Shown here: positions 27,269-36,573 of the stretch, piece after piece
How the letters are laid out: each line of letters begins with the position of its first letter
How positions within the stretch are numbered: the stretch's first letter is position 1
From: Clostridium bornimense
Lineage (GTDB): Bacteria > Bacillota > Clostridia > Clostridiales > Clostridiaceae
Length of the DNA stretch: 64,000 nucleotides
Reading direction: 5' to 3'
Assembly: GCF_018917145.1 (NCBI RefSeq)
Contig: NZ_JAHLOD010000003.1
Location: forward strand, 1 to 64,000
The notes under the pieces: model-generated
What the model was told of the DNA's origin: nothing
What the model saw: the letters and a program-made list of their open reading frames with translations, nothing else
Database searches by the model: none
Position numbers and translations under genes: made by a program

Positions 27269-28702
27269 ATGGAGAAATTTTTTAAGCTAAAAGAAAATGG
27301 TACAACTATTTCAACAGAAATTATGGCAGGGATTACTACGTTCTTTGCAATGGCATACATAATTTTTGTAAATCCATCTATGTTAATACTGGCAGGTACA
27401 GCAGATAATCCAATGCCCGCAGGAGCGGTTTTTTTAGCAACAATAATAGCTTCTGCTATAGGTACATTGGTAATGGGGCTTTTTGCAAATGTTCCCTATG
27501 CTCAGGCACCAGGTATGGGACTAAATGCATTTTTTACTTTCACTGTCTGTGGAGCTTTAGGTTTTACATGGCAACAAGCATTAGCAATGGTATTTATTTG
27601 TGGACTAATCAATATCACTATAACTGTTACAAAGATTAGAAAGTTAATCATTAAGGCAATACCAGAGAGCATACAACATGCTATTGGTGGAGGAATTGGA
27701 ATTTTTATTGCTTATATTGGAGTAAAAAATGCAGGACTTATAAATTTCACATCAGATCCAGGAACTTATAAAGTTTTAGATAGTGGAACATCTGTAGCAA
27801 ACAGTAGTGCAGTGCCAGCGCTTGTTAGCTTTAATACACCTGCTGTTATTTTATCATTAATAGGAATTATACTGATGGTTGTTCTTTTGATTTTTAAAGT
27901 AAAGGGAGCAATTATTATAGGAATAGTAGTTACTACAATAATAGGAATACCTCTTGGTGTAGTTGATTTGTCTGCAATAAATACTACAGCAGGATTAGGA
28001 GAATCATTTAGACAATTATCAGATACGTTTTGTGTCGCTTTTGGAAATAAAGGTTTATTATCTTTATTTAGTGATACATCACAAATCCCATTAGTGTTAA
28101 TCACAATATTTGCATTTAGTTTATCAGATACTTTTGATACAATAGGTACTTTTATTGGGACAGGTCGTCGTACAGGAATATTTAGTGCAGAAGATCAAAA
28201 AGCTCTTGAGGATGGAAAAGGATTTAAATCTAAAATGGATAAAGCATTATTTGCAGATTCAATAGCTACATCAGTAGGTGCTATTTTAGGTACTTCAAAC
28301 ACTACGACTTATGTTGAGAGTGCAGCAGGAATAGGTGCTGGAGGCCGTACAGGACTAACAGCTGTAGTTACAGCTATATTATTTTTATTAAGTATGGTAT
28401 TAGCACCTGTTATAGGAATCGTACCATCACAAGCAACTGCACCAGCATTAATTGTAGTTGGAATTATGATGCTTTCATCATTTAAGGAAATAAAGTGGGA
28501 TGATTTAGAAGAAGCTATTCCAGCATTCTTTGCAGCTATATTTATGTCATTTTGTTATAGCATATCATATGGAATTGCATCAGGATTTATCTTCTATTGT
28601 ATAGTAAAAGTTTGTAAGAATAAAGCAAAAGAAATTCATCCAATTTTGTGGGTTTGTACTGCTTTATTTATAGTTAATTTTATAATTCTAGCAATAATAT
28701 AG
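27269..28702 (+). CDS. NCS2-family purine (guanine/hypoxanthine) permease
   Basis: 477-residue proton-linked nucleobase importer of the AzgA/PbuG branch. Signature segments: TEIMAGITTFFAMAYIIFVN near the N-terminus, NVPYAQAPGMGLNAFF, the conserved DTFDTIGTFIGTGRR, and TSNTTTYVESAAGIGAGGRTG. About 12-14 membrane segments and the usual length. Guanine/hypoxanthine are the expected substrates; adenine cannot be excluded. Monocistronic, GGGGA ribosome site. Confidence 0.9.
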   Translation: MEKFFKLKENGTTISTEIMAGITTFFAMAYIIFVNPSMLILAGTADNPMPAGAVFLATIIASAIGTLVMGLFANVPYAQAPGMGLNAFFTFTVCGALGFTWQQALAMVFICGLINITITVTKIRKLIIKAIPESIQHAIGGGIGIFIAYIGVKNAGLINFTSDPGTYKVLDSGTSVANSSAVPALVSFNTPAVILSLIGIILMVVLLIFKVKGAIIIGIVVTTIIGIPLGVVDLSAINTTAGLGESFRQLSDTFCVAFGNKGLLSLFSDTSQIPLVLITIFAFSLSDTFDTIGTFIGTGRRTGIFSAEDQKALEDGKGFKSKMDKALFADSIATSVGAILGTSNTTTYVESAAGIGAGGRTGLTAVVTAILFLLSMVLAPVIGIVPSQATAPALIVVGIMMLSSFKEIKWDDLEEAIPAFFAAIFMSFCYSISYGIASGFIFYCIVKVCKNKAKEIHPILWVCTALFIVNFIILAII

Positions 28703-28707
28703 GTTAA

Positions 28708-28760
28708 AAAGGGAGGTGTCGCATTGACAAATGAAAAGTTGTTAGCGATATCTCCTTTTA
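28708..28760 (+). terminator. Intrinsic terminator (GCGATA family)
   Basis: AGGGAGGTGTCGCATTGACAA / TTGTTAGCGATATCTCCTTTT, 6 bp after the purine permease stop. Near-identical loop (ATGAAAAG) to other members. Confidence 0.9.
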
Positions 28761-28765
28761 TTATG

Positions 28766-28990
28766 GTACAATTTCAGCGCACAGTTAAGGCAGCTCACAG
28801 TTTCGGTTAATTTTCCCCCTGTGGGGAAAATATCATATGTTCAATTCACAAACTGTGCACTGTGAACTGACAATTGTGCACTGATATATACCTGTGCCAT
28901 GTGCCTTCATACTTGTGCCTTGACATTCTATTTTATTAAAAAACTGCCACACTTTAATCTTTGACTCATTTGTGAGCAGCCTTTTTTGCA
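28766..28990. repeat. Composite intergenic repeat plus GCCACAC hairpin
   Basis: Carries the block CAGTTTCGGTTAATTTTCCC with GGGGAAAATATCATA, several GTGCAC and TGTGCC words (CTGTGCACTGTGAACTGACA, CTTCATACTTGTGCC), and ends in a hairpin AACTGCCACAC ... TTTGTGAGCAGCC-TTTTTT (28938-28988). All blocks recur elsewhere in the window. No gene. Confidence 0.75.
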
Positions 28991-29040
28991 ATGATTTTAA
29001 TAATAAAATGTTAATAAATTTTTATTTTCTTAGTAATATG

Positions 29041-29107
29041 TTGACATTAAATAAAAAAAGGAGTATATAAAATATAGAGGTTAGCACTCAACTGGTTAGA
29101 TTGCTAA
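29041..29107 (+). promoter_or_regulatory. htpG promoter with CIRCE (HrcA) operator
   Basis: A -35 TTGACA (29041-29046) and a -10 TATATA (29064-29069) at 17 bp are followed by TTAGCACTC-N9-GATTGCTAA (29081-29107). This matches the CIRCE consensus TTAGCACTC-N9-GAGTGCTAA with one mismatch in the right arm. HrcA repression of htpG is therefore predicted, with the operator in the 5' leader. Confidence 0.85.
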
Positions 29108-29149
29108 CAAAACGAGATTTGAGGGTTATATTGAAAGGAGAGGTTTAGC

Positions 29150-31027
29150 GTGGAAACTAAACAATTTAAAGCAGAATCAAAAAGATTATTAGATTTAATG
29201 ATTAACTCTATTTATACTCATAGAGAAATTTTCTTAAGAGAACTTATTTCTAATTCTAGTGATGCTATTGATAAGATTTATTATAAAGCATTAACAGATG
29301 ATTCTATAACTTTTGATAAAGATAATTATTATATAAAAGTATCTATAGATAAAGATAATAGAACTTTAAAAATTTCTGATACTGGTATAGGTATGACTAA
29401 AGAAGAACTTGATGATAATCTTGGAGTTATTGCTAAAAGTGGTTCTTTAAAATTTAAAAAAGAAAATGATACAGAAGATGGTCATGATATAATTGGTCAA
29501 TTTGGTGTAGGTTTCTATTCTGCATTTTTAGTTGCAGATACAGTAACTGTTATTAGTAAAGCTTTTGGTAGTGATGAAGCTTATAAATGGGAATCAAAAG
29601 GGGTAGAAGGGTATACAATAGAACCATGTGAAAAAGATTCTGTTGGTACAGATATCATTCTTAAGATAAAAGAGAATACTGAAGATGAGAAATATGATGA
29701 ATACTTAGAAGAATACACTATTAAGTCTATAATCAAGAAGTATTCAGATTTTATAAGATATCCTATTAAGATGGATGTTACAGAAAAGAAATTAAAAGAA
29801 GGTACTGAAAATGAATATGAAGATGTTATAGAAGAAAAAACTATAAATAGTAGAGTACCAATCTGGAGAAAGAATAAAAATGAATTGACTGATGAGGATT
29901 ATGATAATTTTTATGCTGAAAAGCATTATGGTTATGATAAACCAATAAAACATATCCATGTAAGTGTTGATGGAATTGTAAGTTATAATTCTATATTATA
30001 TATTCCAGAAAAAACACCATATGATTTTTATACAAAAGATTACGAAAAAGGATTAGAACTATATTCTAATGGTGTTATGATAATGAATAAATGTTCTGAT
30101 TTACTTCCAGATTACTTTAGTTTTGTAAAAGGTATAGTAGATTCAGAAGATTTATCACTTAATATTTCAAGAGAAATACTACAACATGATAGACAACTAA
30201 AACTTATTGCTAAAAATATTAAAACACAAATAAAGAATGGTTTATTAGATACATTAAAAAATGAAAGAGATAAATATGAAAAGTTCTATGCTTCTTTTGG
30301 AAGACAATTAAAATATGGGGTATATAGCGAGTTCGGTAGCCATAAAGAGGATCTTCAAGATTTATTAATGTTCTATTCTTCAAAAGAGAAGAAATTAGTA
30401 ACATTAGATGAATATGTATCAAGAATGCCAGAAGATCAAAAATATATTTATTATGCAGCTGGAGAATCTATTGAAAGAATAGAAAAATTACCACAAACTG
30501 AAATGGTATCAGATAAAGGTTATGAAATCTTATACTTTACAGAAGATATTGATGAATTTGCAATTAGAATGTTAATGTCATATAAGGAAAAAGAATTTAA
30601 GTCAGTATCTAGTGGTGATTTAGGTATTGAAGATAAGGATCAAGAAGTAACTGAAAGTGAAGAAAAAGAAAATAAAGACTTATTTGATGCAATGAAAGAA
30701 GTTTTAAGTGATAAGGTTAAAGAAGTTAAGGCTTCAAAGAGAATGAAGAAGTATCCTGTTTGCTTATCAAATGCCGGGGATCTTACTATAGAAATGGAAA
30801 AAGTTTTAAATTCTATGCCTAATAATGAAAATGTAAAAGCAGAAAAAGTATTAGAAATAAATATGAATCATGATGTATTTAAATCTTTAAAATCAGCTTA
30901 TGAGAATGATAAGGATAAGTTTAATTTATATACAAATGTTTTATATAATCAAGCATTACTTATAGAAGGATTACCAATAAATGATCCAGTTGAATTTACT
31001 AATAACATATGTAAGATAATGAAATAA
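29150..31027 (+). CDS. htpG: Molecular chaperone HtpG (Hsp90)
   Basis: 625-residue ATP-dependent cytosolic chaperone. The N-terminal GHKL ATPase shows [13 protein letters not shown] (catalytic Glu region), [11 protein letters not shown] and [15 protein letters not shown]. The middle domain has the catalytic Arg region in [15 protein letters not shown], and the C-terminal dimerisation domain is complete. The GTG start at 29150 lies 9 bp after AGGAG and gives [16 protein letters not shown], the family's N-terminus. Monocistronic; CIRCE operator upstream, terminator downstream. Confidence 0.96.
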   Translation: METKQFKAESKRLLDLMINSIYTHREIFLRELISNSSDAIDKIYYKALTDDSITFDKDNYYIKVSIDKDNRTLKISDTGIGMTKEELDDNLGVIAKSGSLKFKKENDTEDGHDIIGQFGVGFYSAFLVADTVTVISKAFGSDEAYKWESKGVEGYTIEPCEKDSVGTDIILKIKENTEDEKYDEYLEEYTIKSIIKKYSDFIRYPIKMDVTEKKLKEGTENEYEDVIEEKTINSRVPIWRKNKNELTDEDYDNFYAEKHYGYDKPIKHIHVSVDGIVSYNSILYIPEKTPYDFYTKDYEKGLELYSNGVMIMNKCSDLLPDYFSFVKGIVDSEDLSLNISREILQHDRQLKLIAKNIKTQIKNGLLDTLKNERDKYEKFYASFGRQLKYGVYSEFGSHKEDLQDLLMFYSSKEKKLVTLDEYVSRMPEDQKYIYYAAGESIERIEKLPQTEMVSDKGYEILYFTEDIDEFAIRMLMSYKEKEFKSVSSGDLGIEDKDQEVTESEEKENKDLFDAMKEVLSDKVKEVKASKRMKKYPVCLSNAGDLTIEMEKVLNSMPNNENVKAEKVLEINMNHDVFKSLKSAYENDKDKFNLYTNVLYNQALLIEGLPINDPVEFTNNICKIMK

Positions 31028-31035
31028 TGCTAAAG

Positions 31036-31086
31036 AAAGCTTTGGAAGTAACGATTAATTTTCGTAAGTACCAAAGCTTTTTTTTA
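31036..31086 (+). terminator. Intrinsic terminator (TAACGA-loop variant)
   Basis: AAAGCTTTGG / CCAAAGCTTT stem with inner GTAACGA-TTAATT-TTCGTAAG loop and T8, right after the htpG stop. The same loop type recurs at 37933-37982 and 57691-57737. Confidence 0.88.
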
Positions 31087-31273
31087 TAATGTAATTTCTT
31101 ATTAAGATAATGTTAATATATTATTAATATAGTTATGATATAATATTTTAGAAAAAACCTGCAAAGGTTAATGAAGATATGTAACTATATTACAAAAAAT
31201 GTGGAAAAATACACAAAAATGTAGTATTATGTATTTATGGATTAATAATAGTTTATTAAGAAGGAGAATAGCA

Positions 31274-32449
31274 ATGAAGTTAAAAAAGAGATTGATTTCT
31301 TTAGGGTTATGTGTTGCTCTTGTATTTGGAAGTAGTACTTTTGCTTTTGCCGACGGTTCAAGAGTAGTAACATTAGGTGCGAATTTAAATGAAGAACAAA
31401 AAGATAAAATGTTAAAATATTTTGGTGTAGACAAGAATGAAGTGGTTGTATTAGAAGTTAACAATGATGAGGAAAGACAATACCTAGAAGGTGTTGCTTC
31501 AGAAGCACAAATTGGGACAAAAACTTTTTCTTGTTCATATGTAGAACCAAAGGAATCTGGAAATGGTATAAATGTAAAAACAGCTAATGTTACATGGGTA
31601 ACAAGTTCTATGGTAGCTACAACACTTTCAACAGCTGGATTAACTGATGCAGACTGTGTAATTGCAAGTCCATTTCCAGTGTCAGGTACTGGTGCATTAA
31701 CTGGTATAATGAAGGCATTTGAAGATGCTACAGGTAAAAAGTTGGATGAAGATAAAAAAGAATTAGCTTGTGAAGAATTGATTACCACTGGGGATCTTGG
31801 TGATGATATTGGACAAGAAAAAGCAACAGGAGTAGTTAATGATATAAAGAAAGATATAATAAAAAATGGTACAAGCGATGCAAAACAAATTGCTGATACT
31901 ATAAATAATGTAACTAATAATTATAATGTAACATTAACTGATGAACAAAAGGAACAAATTCAATCATTAATGGAAAAAATAGCAGCACAAGACTATAATT
32001 ATAAAGAAATGAAAGATACATTAAATGGCATAGGAAAAACAATATCTGATAAGTTAGATGCAATGGGTGAAAAAGTAGATAAAGGTTTCTTTGATGGAAT
32101 GAAAGATTGGTTTTCTGGAGTTGGAGACTGGTTTTCAGGTATTTTCAGTAGCAAAGATAAAGATTCAGGTATTTTAGGTGAGACTAATGACAGTGTTCTT
32201 GGTGACAATGTAAAAATAGATTCTACTGATGATACAGTTGTTAATAATACGTCAGATACAAATAAGTCAAGTGAAGAGGGATTCTTTAAGAAGGTTTGGC
32301 ATTGGTTCACAGGATTATTTAGTAGTGATGACAGTGATAATTCACAAAATTCAAATGAAACTGAGGACAATTCTACAAATGAAAATGTAGATAATTCAGA
32401 AAGTAATGCTGATAATAGCAATGTTGAAGGTGAAGAATCAAGTAACTAA
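31274..32449 (+). CDS. Secreted DUF1002 domain protein
   Basis: 391 residues with a clear signal peptide (cleavage after AFA, near residue 25). The DUF1002 region spans about 27-260 (VVTLGANLNEEQKDKML, SPFPVSGTGALTGIMKAFE). The last 130 residues are low-complexity: two Trp-rich amphipathic segments (MKDWFSGVGDWFSGIFSS and VWHWFTGLFSS) separated by an acidic linker, then an Asn/Ser/Glu/Asp-rich tail. DUF1002 has no agreed function; export is supported by the sequence. Start at the ATG at 31274 behind AAGGAG. Confidence 0.85.
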   Translation: MKLKKRLISLGLCVALVFGSSTFAFADGSRVVTLGANLNEEQKDKMLKYFGVDKNEVVVLEVNNDEERQYLEGVASEAQIGTKTFSCSYVEPKESGNGINVKTANVTWVTSSMVATTLSTAGLTDADCVIASPFPVSGTGALTGIMKAFEDATGKKLDEDKKELACEELITTGDLGDDIGQEKATGVVNDIKKDIIKNGTSDAKQIADTINNVTNNYNVTLTDEQKEQIQSLMEKIAAQDYNYKEMKDTLNGIGKTISDKLDAMGEKVDKGFFDGMKDWFSGVGDWFSGIFSSKDKDSGILGETNDSVLGDNVKIDSTDDTVVNNTSDTNKSSEEGFFKKVWHWFTGLFSSDDSDNSQNSNETEDNSTNENVDNSESNADNSNVEGEESSN

Positions 32450-32476
32450 GTTGTATAATATTGAAATTTGATTTTA

Positions 32477-32511
32477 AAGAGCTGTGGCACAAATGAGTGT
32501 GGCAGCTTTTT
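32477..32511 (+). terminator. Intrinsic terminator (GTGTGGCAG family)
   Basis: AGCTGTGGCACA / TGTGGCAGCT with TTTT, 28 bp after the DUF1002 gene. Same family as 34466-34500 and 61240-61287. Confidence 0.8.
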
Positions 32512-32524
32512 AAATGAAATAGAA

Positions 32525-32745
32525 GTGTAGGTCACAAGTATGAGGACACAAGGTACAGGTATACATCAGTGCACAGTCAGGTATATATCAGTGCACAATT
32601 GTCAGTTCACATTGCACAGTTGTTGATGAAATTCCCTTTAGGGAATTTCTGAGATTTTAAGTGTGATAATTTTATGTATAGAATAAGTTGGTTTCCTAAA
32701 TTGCGAAATGTGAATTGATTGAATTGTGAATTGAACAAGTGATGT
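32525..32745. repeat. Composite intergenic repeat, inverted copy
   Basis: Reverse complement of the distal half of the copy at 5140-5525: TATATATCAGTGCAC, CACAGTTGTTGATGAAATT, then GGGAATTTCTGAGATTTT and AGTGTGATAATTTTATGTAT all match it. No gene lies between 32450 and 32861 apart from this and the preceding terminator. Confidence 0.75.
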
Positions 32746-32861
32746 TGACAATATGATAAAATTGTAAAAAATATATAAAGATGGATAATGTATATTGAAT
32801 AAATGTAAAAAAATGCTATAATGATATATACAAAGTAGTTATATTTGATTGGGGTGAATAT

Positions 32862-33581
32862 ATGTGTGGAGAATATAATTGCAATGAAGTAATAGATATT
32901 ATAAACATTTTAAATAAACATAATGCCGGAAGTAAATTAAGTTTAGAATATATAATGACATGTTTAAATAGATATGAAAAAGTCGCAAAAGAATTATCAG
33001 AAAAAGAGGATAATATAAGAGATTGGGTTATCATTGGAGATATACTATATAATATATCTAACTATTATTTAGGGTATAAAAATAAATATGATAAAGATAA
33101 ATGTGGTATGGATAGAATGTTTAAGGATTTATACATATTAGAGACACATTTAGATAAAATAAAGATAGGAAAAAGATTAAATAAAAGGCTAATGAAAAAG
33201 TTTATTAAAAATCTTAAAATTTTTAATGAAGAAGAGATATTATTAAAACGAATTAATATTAACAGATTTTATTATGATAATATTGATAAGAATGACACGA
33301 TAAAAGAAATAGTCGATAAATATTTAGAATATAAAATTATTGATGATGAAATTGAAGTTCATAAAAAAGAATTTTATTTATTTATAGAAATGTGGAAAGA
33401 TAATAAGATAAAATCGCTTTTAAAATATGATACTGAATTATATTTTAGATTGATACGTATATTTGAAAAGTTAGACTATTTAAAAGATAAAGAAGTTACA
33501 AAAGAGAATTTAAAAAGACAAATATCAATTATTGATAAAGAGTTATATCCATTATTAGATGAATATACTAATAATAAATAG
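32862..33581 (+). CDS. Hypothetical protein
   Basis: 239-residue Lys/Ile/Asp-rich protein predicted almost wholly helical, with no signal peptide, membrane segment or motif I recognise. It starts MCGEYNCNEVIDI at an ATG preceded by GGGGTG. It ends 16 bp before the HD-domain gene on the same strand and is probably co-transcribed with it. Codon use matches the surrounding chromosome. Confidence 0.6.
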   Translation: MCGEYNCNEVIDIINILNKHNAGSKLSLEYIMTCLNRYEKVAKELSEKEDNIRDWVIIGDILYNISNYYLGYKNKYDKDKCGMDRMFKDLYILETHLDKIKIGKRLNKRLMKKFIKNLKIFNEEEILLKRININRFYYDNIDKNDTIKEIVDKYLEYKIIDDEIEVHKKEFYLFIEMWKDNKIKSLLKYDTELYFRLIRIFEKLDYLKDKEVTKENLKRQISIIDKELYPLLDEYTNNK

Positions 33582-33597
33582 AATGAGGGTTATACAT

Positions 33598-34071
33598 ATG
33601 CTATTAAATGAAAAAGAAATAGATTATTATATGGAATGTATAGAAGAATTTATGAATCTTGAAGAATATAGATCTATGAGTGAATTTATTCAACATGGAA
33701 AGGTATCTTGTCTTGAACATAGTTTATCTGTAGCATATTATAGTTATCTTATCAGTAAAAAGTTTCATATTAATGTTGATGCAAGAAGCCTTATCAGAGG
33801 AGCTGCTTTGCATGATTTCTTTTTGTATGATTGGCATATAAAAGAAGGTAGAAAAGGATGGCACGGATTTAGGCATCCTAAAATAGCTTACGAAAATGCT
33901 ATTAAGTATTTTGATATAAATGATATAGAAAAAGATATAATATTAAAACATATGTGGCCGTTGACTATTAAAATTCCTAGATGTAAAGAGGCATTTATTG
34001 TGACATTTGTTGATAAGATGTGTTCTTTAGCAGAAACATTTAGAATATATCCGTCTTTGATTTCACCATAA
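33598..34071 (+). CDS. HD-domain phosphohydrolase
   Basis: 157 residues with HD-superfamily metal motifs: CLEHSLSVAYYSY (first His), AALHDFFLYDW (the HD pair), a later GFRHP and a C-terminal TFVDKMCSLAET Asp. This matches the small HD proteins annotated as phosphohydrolases in Firmicutes; the substrate is unknown. Start at the ATG at 33598 after GAGGG; an in-frame upstream ATG lies inside the preceding gene. Confidence 0.85.
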   Translation: MLLNEKEIDYYMECIEEFMNLEEYRSMSEFIQHGKVSCLEHSLSVAYYSYLISKKFHINVDARSLIRGAALHDFFLYDWHIKEGRKGWHGFRHPKIAYENAIKYFDINDIEKDIILKHMWPLTIKIPRCKEAFIVTFVDKMCSLAETFRIYPSLISP

Positions 34072-34149
34072 AAGAAAATTATTTTTAGATGAATAAATAA
34101 TAGTAACTAGGAAAAGATAATACCACAAAATTAATTTGGAGGTGTTATT

Positions 34150-34449
34150 ATGGATAAGAATCATGATGGAATGATAGGAGGATTACCTGTAAATATCAAT
34201 AAAGAAATTCCTACTGCCAATAGTGATGCTAAGTCAATAACAGCTTTGATAAAACATTCAGGAGATGTGGTAGGATATCAACTTTCAGATGGTGCAAAGG
34301 TAACAAAAGAAGAAGCAATTAATATAGCTAAAGCTGGAGGAATATCTGGAGTAGCAATAAGTACTAGAAATGGAGAAGAATATTTGAGAAGTTTACCGGA
34401 TCAAAGTGAAGGAAACAATTTAAGTTCTTTACCATCTATAAAAGAATAA
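34150..34449 (+). CDS. DUF3892 domain protein
   Basis: 99 residues. The core ITALIKHSGDVVGYQLSDG followed by KVTKEEAINIAKAGGISGV and ISTRNGEEYLRSLPD matches DUF3892, a small Firmicutes domain of unknown function. The last 15 residues are Ser-rich. It is preceded by GGAGG and closed by a terminator of the GTGTGGCAG family. Confidence 0.8.
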   Translation: MDKNHDGMIGGLPVNINKEIPTANSDAKSITALIKHSGDVVGYQLSDGAKVTKEEAINIAKAGGISGVAISTRNGEEYLRSLPDQSEGNNLSSLPSIKE

Positions 34450-34465
34450 AATATAGTTATTATGG

Positions 34466-34500
34466 AGACTGTCGCACAGATTAGTGTGGCAGTTTTTTTA
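34466..34500 (+). terminator. Intrinsic terminator (GTGTGGCAG family)
   Basis: GACTGTCGCACA / TGTGGCAGT with seven T, 16 bp after the DUF3892 stop. Confidence 0.85.
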
Positions 34501-34613
34501 TAAAAATTAAGTGGATATCATAATAATATGCATTAGTATATAGTTTTAATGAGATATAGTAATAAAGTTTTATGGTATAATGTTACGTAAGAGAAATAAA
34601 AAGGGGGACAATT

Positions 34614-35879
34614 ATGAAGATTGAAACAAAGTGTTTACATGAAGGATACAAACCGGGAAATGGGGAACCGTTAGCATTACCAATATATCAAAGTACTACT
34701 TATAATTATGATTCTACAGAACATATTGGAAAGTTATTTGATTTAACAGCAGAAGGACATATGTATTCTAGAATATCTAATCCTACTGTAGCAGCAGTAG
34801 AAGAAAAGATAGCTGCCTTAGAAGGTGGAGTAGGAGCATTATGTACCACATCAGGACAAGCTGCGATATTAATAAGTATTCTTAATATATTAGGTGCTGG
34901 AGATCATTTTATTAGTACATCTAAAATATATGGAGGTACAATAAATTTATTTTCTGTTACATTGAAAAAGTTTGGAATTGAATGTACTTTTGTAGATCAA
35001 GACTTACCAGAAGAGGAATTGCAAAAATACTTTAAGGAAAATACTAAAGCTGTATATGGTGAGACACTTGCAAATCCAGCATTATCAGTATTGGATATCG
35101 AAAAGTTTGCAAGATTAGCTCATAAAAATAATGTACCATTTATTATAGATAATACTTTTGCTACACCTATACTTTGTAGACCAATTGAGTATGGGGCAGA
35201 TATTGTTGTACATTCTACAACAAAATATATGGATGGACAAGCAATACAAGTTGGTGGGGTTATAGTAGACAGTGGTAATTTTGATTGGTGTAATGGAAAG
35301 TATAAAGAGTTTACTGAGCCAGATGAATCTTATCATGGAGTAATATATACAAAGGATTTTGGGAAGGCTGCATTTATTACAAAGGCAAGAGTTCAGATGA
35401 TGAGAGATTTAGGAGTATACCCATCAGCTAATGCAGCGTTCCTATTAAACTTAGGATTGCAAACATTAGCAGTTAGAATAGAAAGACATTGTGAGAATGC
35501 AAAAAAGGTAGCAGAATATCTTAATAATTCAGAAAAAGTTGAATTTGTAAATTATCCAGCGTTATCTGATAACAAGTATTATCAATTGTATAAGAAGTAT
35601 TTACCTAAAGGATGTAGTGGTGTTATTTCTTTTGCAATAAAAGGAACAAGAGAAACAGCAGTTAAATTTATGGATTCATTAAAGTTAGCATCAAATGCTG
35701 TTCATGTTGCTGATGTACATACATTAGTTTTACATCCAGCAAGTTCAACTCATAGGCAACTTACTGATGAACAATTAGTTGCTGCAGGGATAAGTCCCGG
35801 GTTAATAAGATTATCAGTAGGAATTGAAAATATTGAAGATATTATTGCTGATTTGGAGCAAGGATTTGAAAGAATATAA
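34614..35879 (+). CDS. metY: O-acetylhomoserine sulfhydrylase (Cys/Met metabolism PLP enzyme)
   Basis: 421-residue PLP enzyme that makes homocysteine (or methionine) from O-acetylhomoserine and sulfide (or methanethiol). N-terminal ETKCLHEGY and YQSTTYNYDSTEH are typical of the group. The PLP lysine is Lys204 in HSTTKYMDG, and the C-terminal RLSVGIENIEDII is also family-typical. Length (about 420-430) distinguishes MetY from the shorter cystathionine enzymes (about 380). It matches the acetyl specificity predicted for MetA at 8317-9231. Monocistronic; GGGGG ribosome site. Confidence 0.93.
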   Translation: MKIETKCLHEGYKPGNGEPLALPIYQSTTYNYDSTEHIGKLFDLTAEGHMYSRISNPTVAAVEEKIAALEGGVGALCTTSGQAAILISILNILGAGDHFISTSKIYGGTINLFSVTLKKFGIECTFVDQDLPEEELQKYFKENTKAVYGETLANPALSVLDIEKFARLAHKNNVPFIIDNTFATPILCRPIEYGADIVVHSTTKYMDGQAIQVGGVIVDSGNFDWCNGKYKEFTEPDESYHGVIYTKDFGKAAFITKARVQMMRDLGVYPSANAAFLLNLGLQTLAVRIERHCENAKKVAEYLNNSEKVEFVNYPALSDNKYYQLYKKYLPKGCSGVISFAIKGTRETAVKFMDSLKLASNAVHVADVHTLVLHPASSTHRQLTDEQLVAAGISPGLIRLSVGIENIEDIIADLEQGFERI

Positions 35880-35947
35880 AAGTAGTAACTTATCTGAAGA
35901 CTTATAACTATTATAAATATATAAGTAATGTGCTTTTGGGGTATTAG

Positions 35948-36511
35948 ATGGAACATATAAATAGTGGAAGTATTATGACATATTCAGCTGTTCAAGGTGC
36001 TATTGTTGGTGGAGCAATAGAAGGTATAGAAAAGTTTAAAGATGGACAAAGGATAAGTAATAAAGAAATACTTAAAAAATCTATAGTTACTGCTATAGAT
36101 TTTACTATTAAATCTGTATCTACTATAGTTATAAAGATAGCTACGGATAAAAGAATTTTAGTTTTCATACCTAAAAGTACGTCATTTACTAAGTTAAGTA
36201 ATATAATTTCAGTGCAAGTAGATAATATAAAAGTTATTATAAGGATATCAACAGGTGAGTTGACAATAAAAAGCGGAATAATAAAGATGATAGAAGCTAC
36301 AATATCAACATTTACAGCAGTAATAGCTTCTAACAATGGGACAATAATAGGAATGAATTTGGGGATGTTAGTAGGAAATGTTGCAGCAGTAATTTGTAGC
36401 TTTATAGGAGGAACATTAGCCTACATAATAGGTGATAGAGGTGGATATATAATATCAAAGTATTCAGAAAAAATAATTACCAATATGTCCCGACATATTT
36501 TAGTTATATAA
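35948..36511 (+). CDS. Hypothetical glycine-zipper-like protein
   Basis: 187 residues. Two glycine-rich hydrophobic stretches (AVQGAIVGGAIEGIEKF near 13-29 and MNLGMLVGNVAAVICSFIGGTLAYIIGD near 135-163) flank an Ile/Thr/Ser-rich middle. These may associate with membranes. No domain recognised, no signal peptide. The ATG at 35948 is preceded by TTTTGGGG, a plausible ribosome site. Confidence 0.55.
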   Translation: MEHINSGSIMTYSAVQGAIVGGAIEGIEKFKDGQRISNKEILKKSIVTAIDFTIKSVSTIVIKIATDKRILVFIPKSTSFTKLSNIISVQVDNIKVIIRISTGELTIKSGIIKMIEATISTFTAVIASNNGTIIGMNLGMLVGNVAAVICSFIGGTLAYIIGDRGGYIISKYSEKIITNMSRHILVI

Positions 36512-36573
36512 GTTGGAATATTATAGGTAGATGTTTCAAGTATATGAAATAGTAAAATAAAAGGGGGGTAGTA

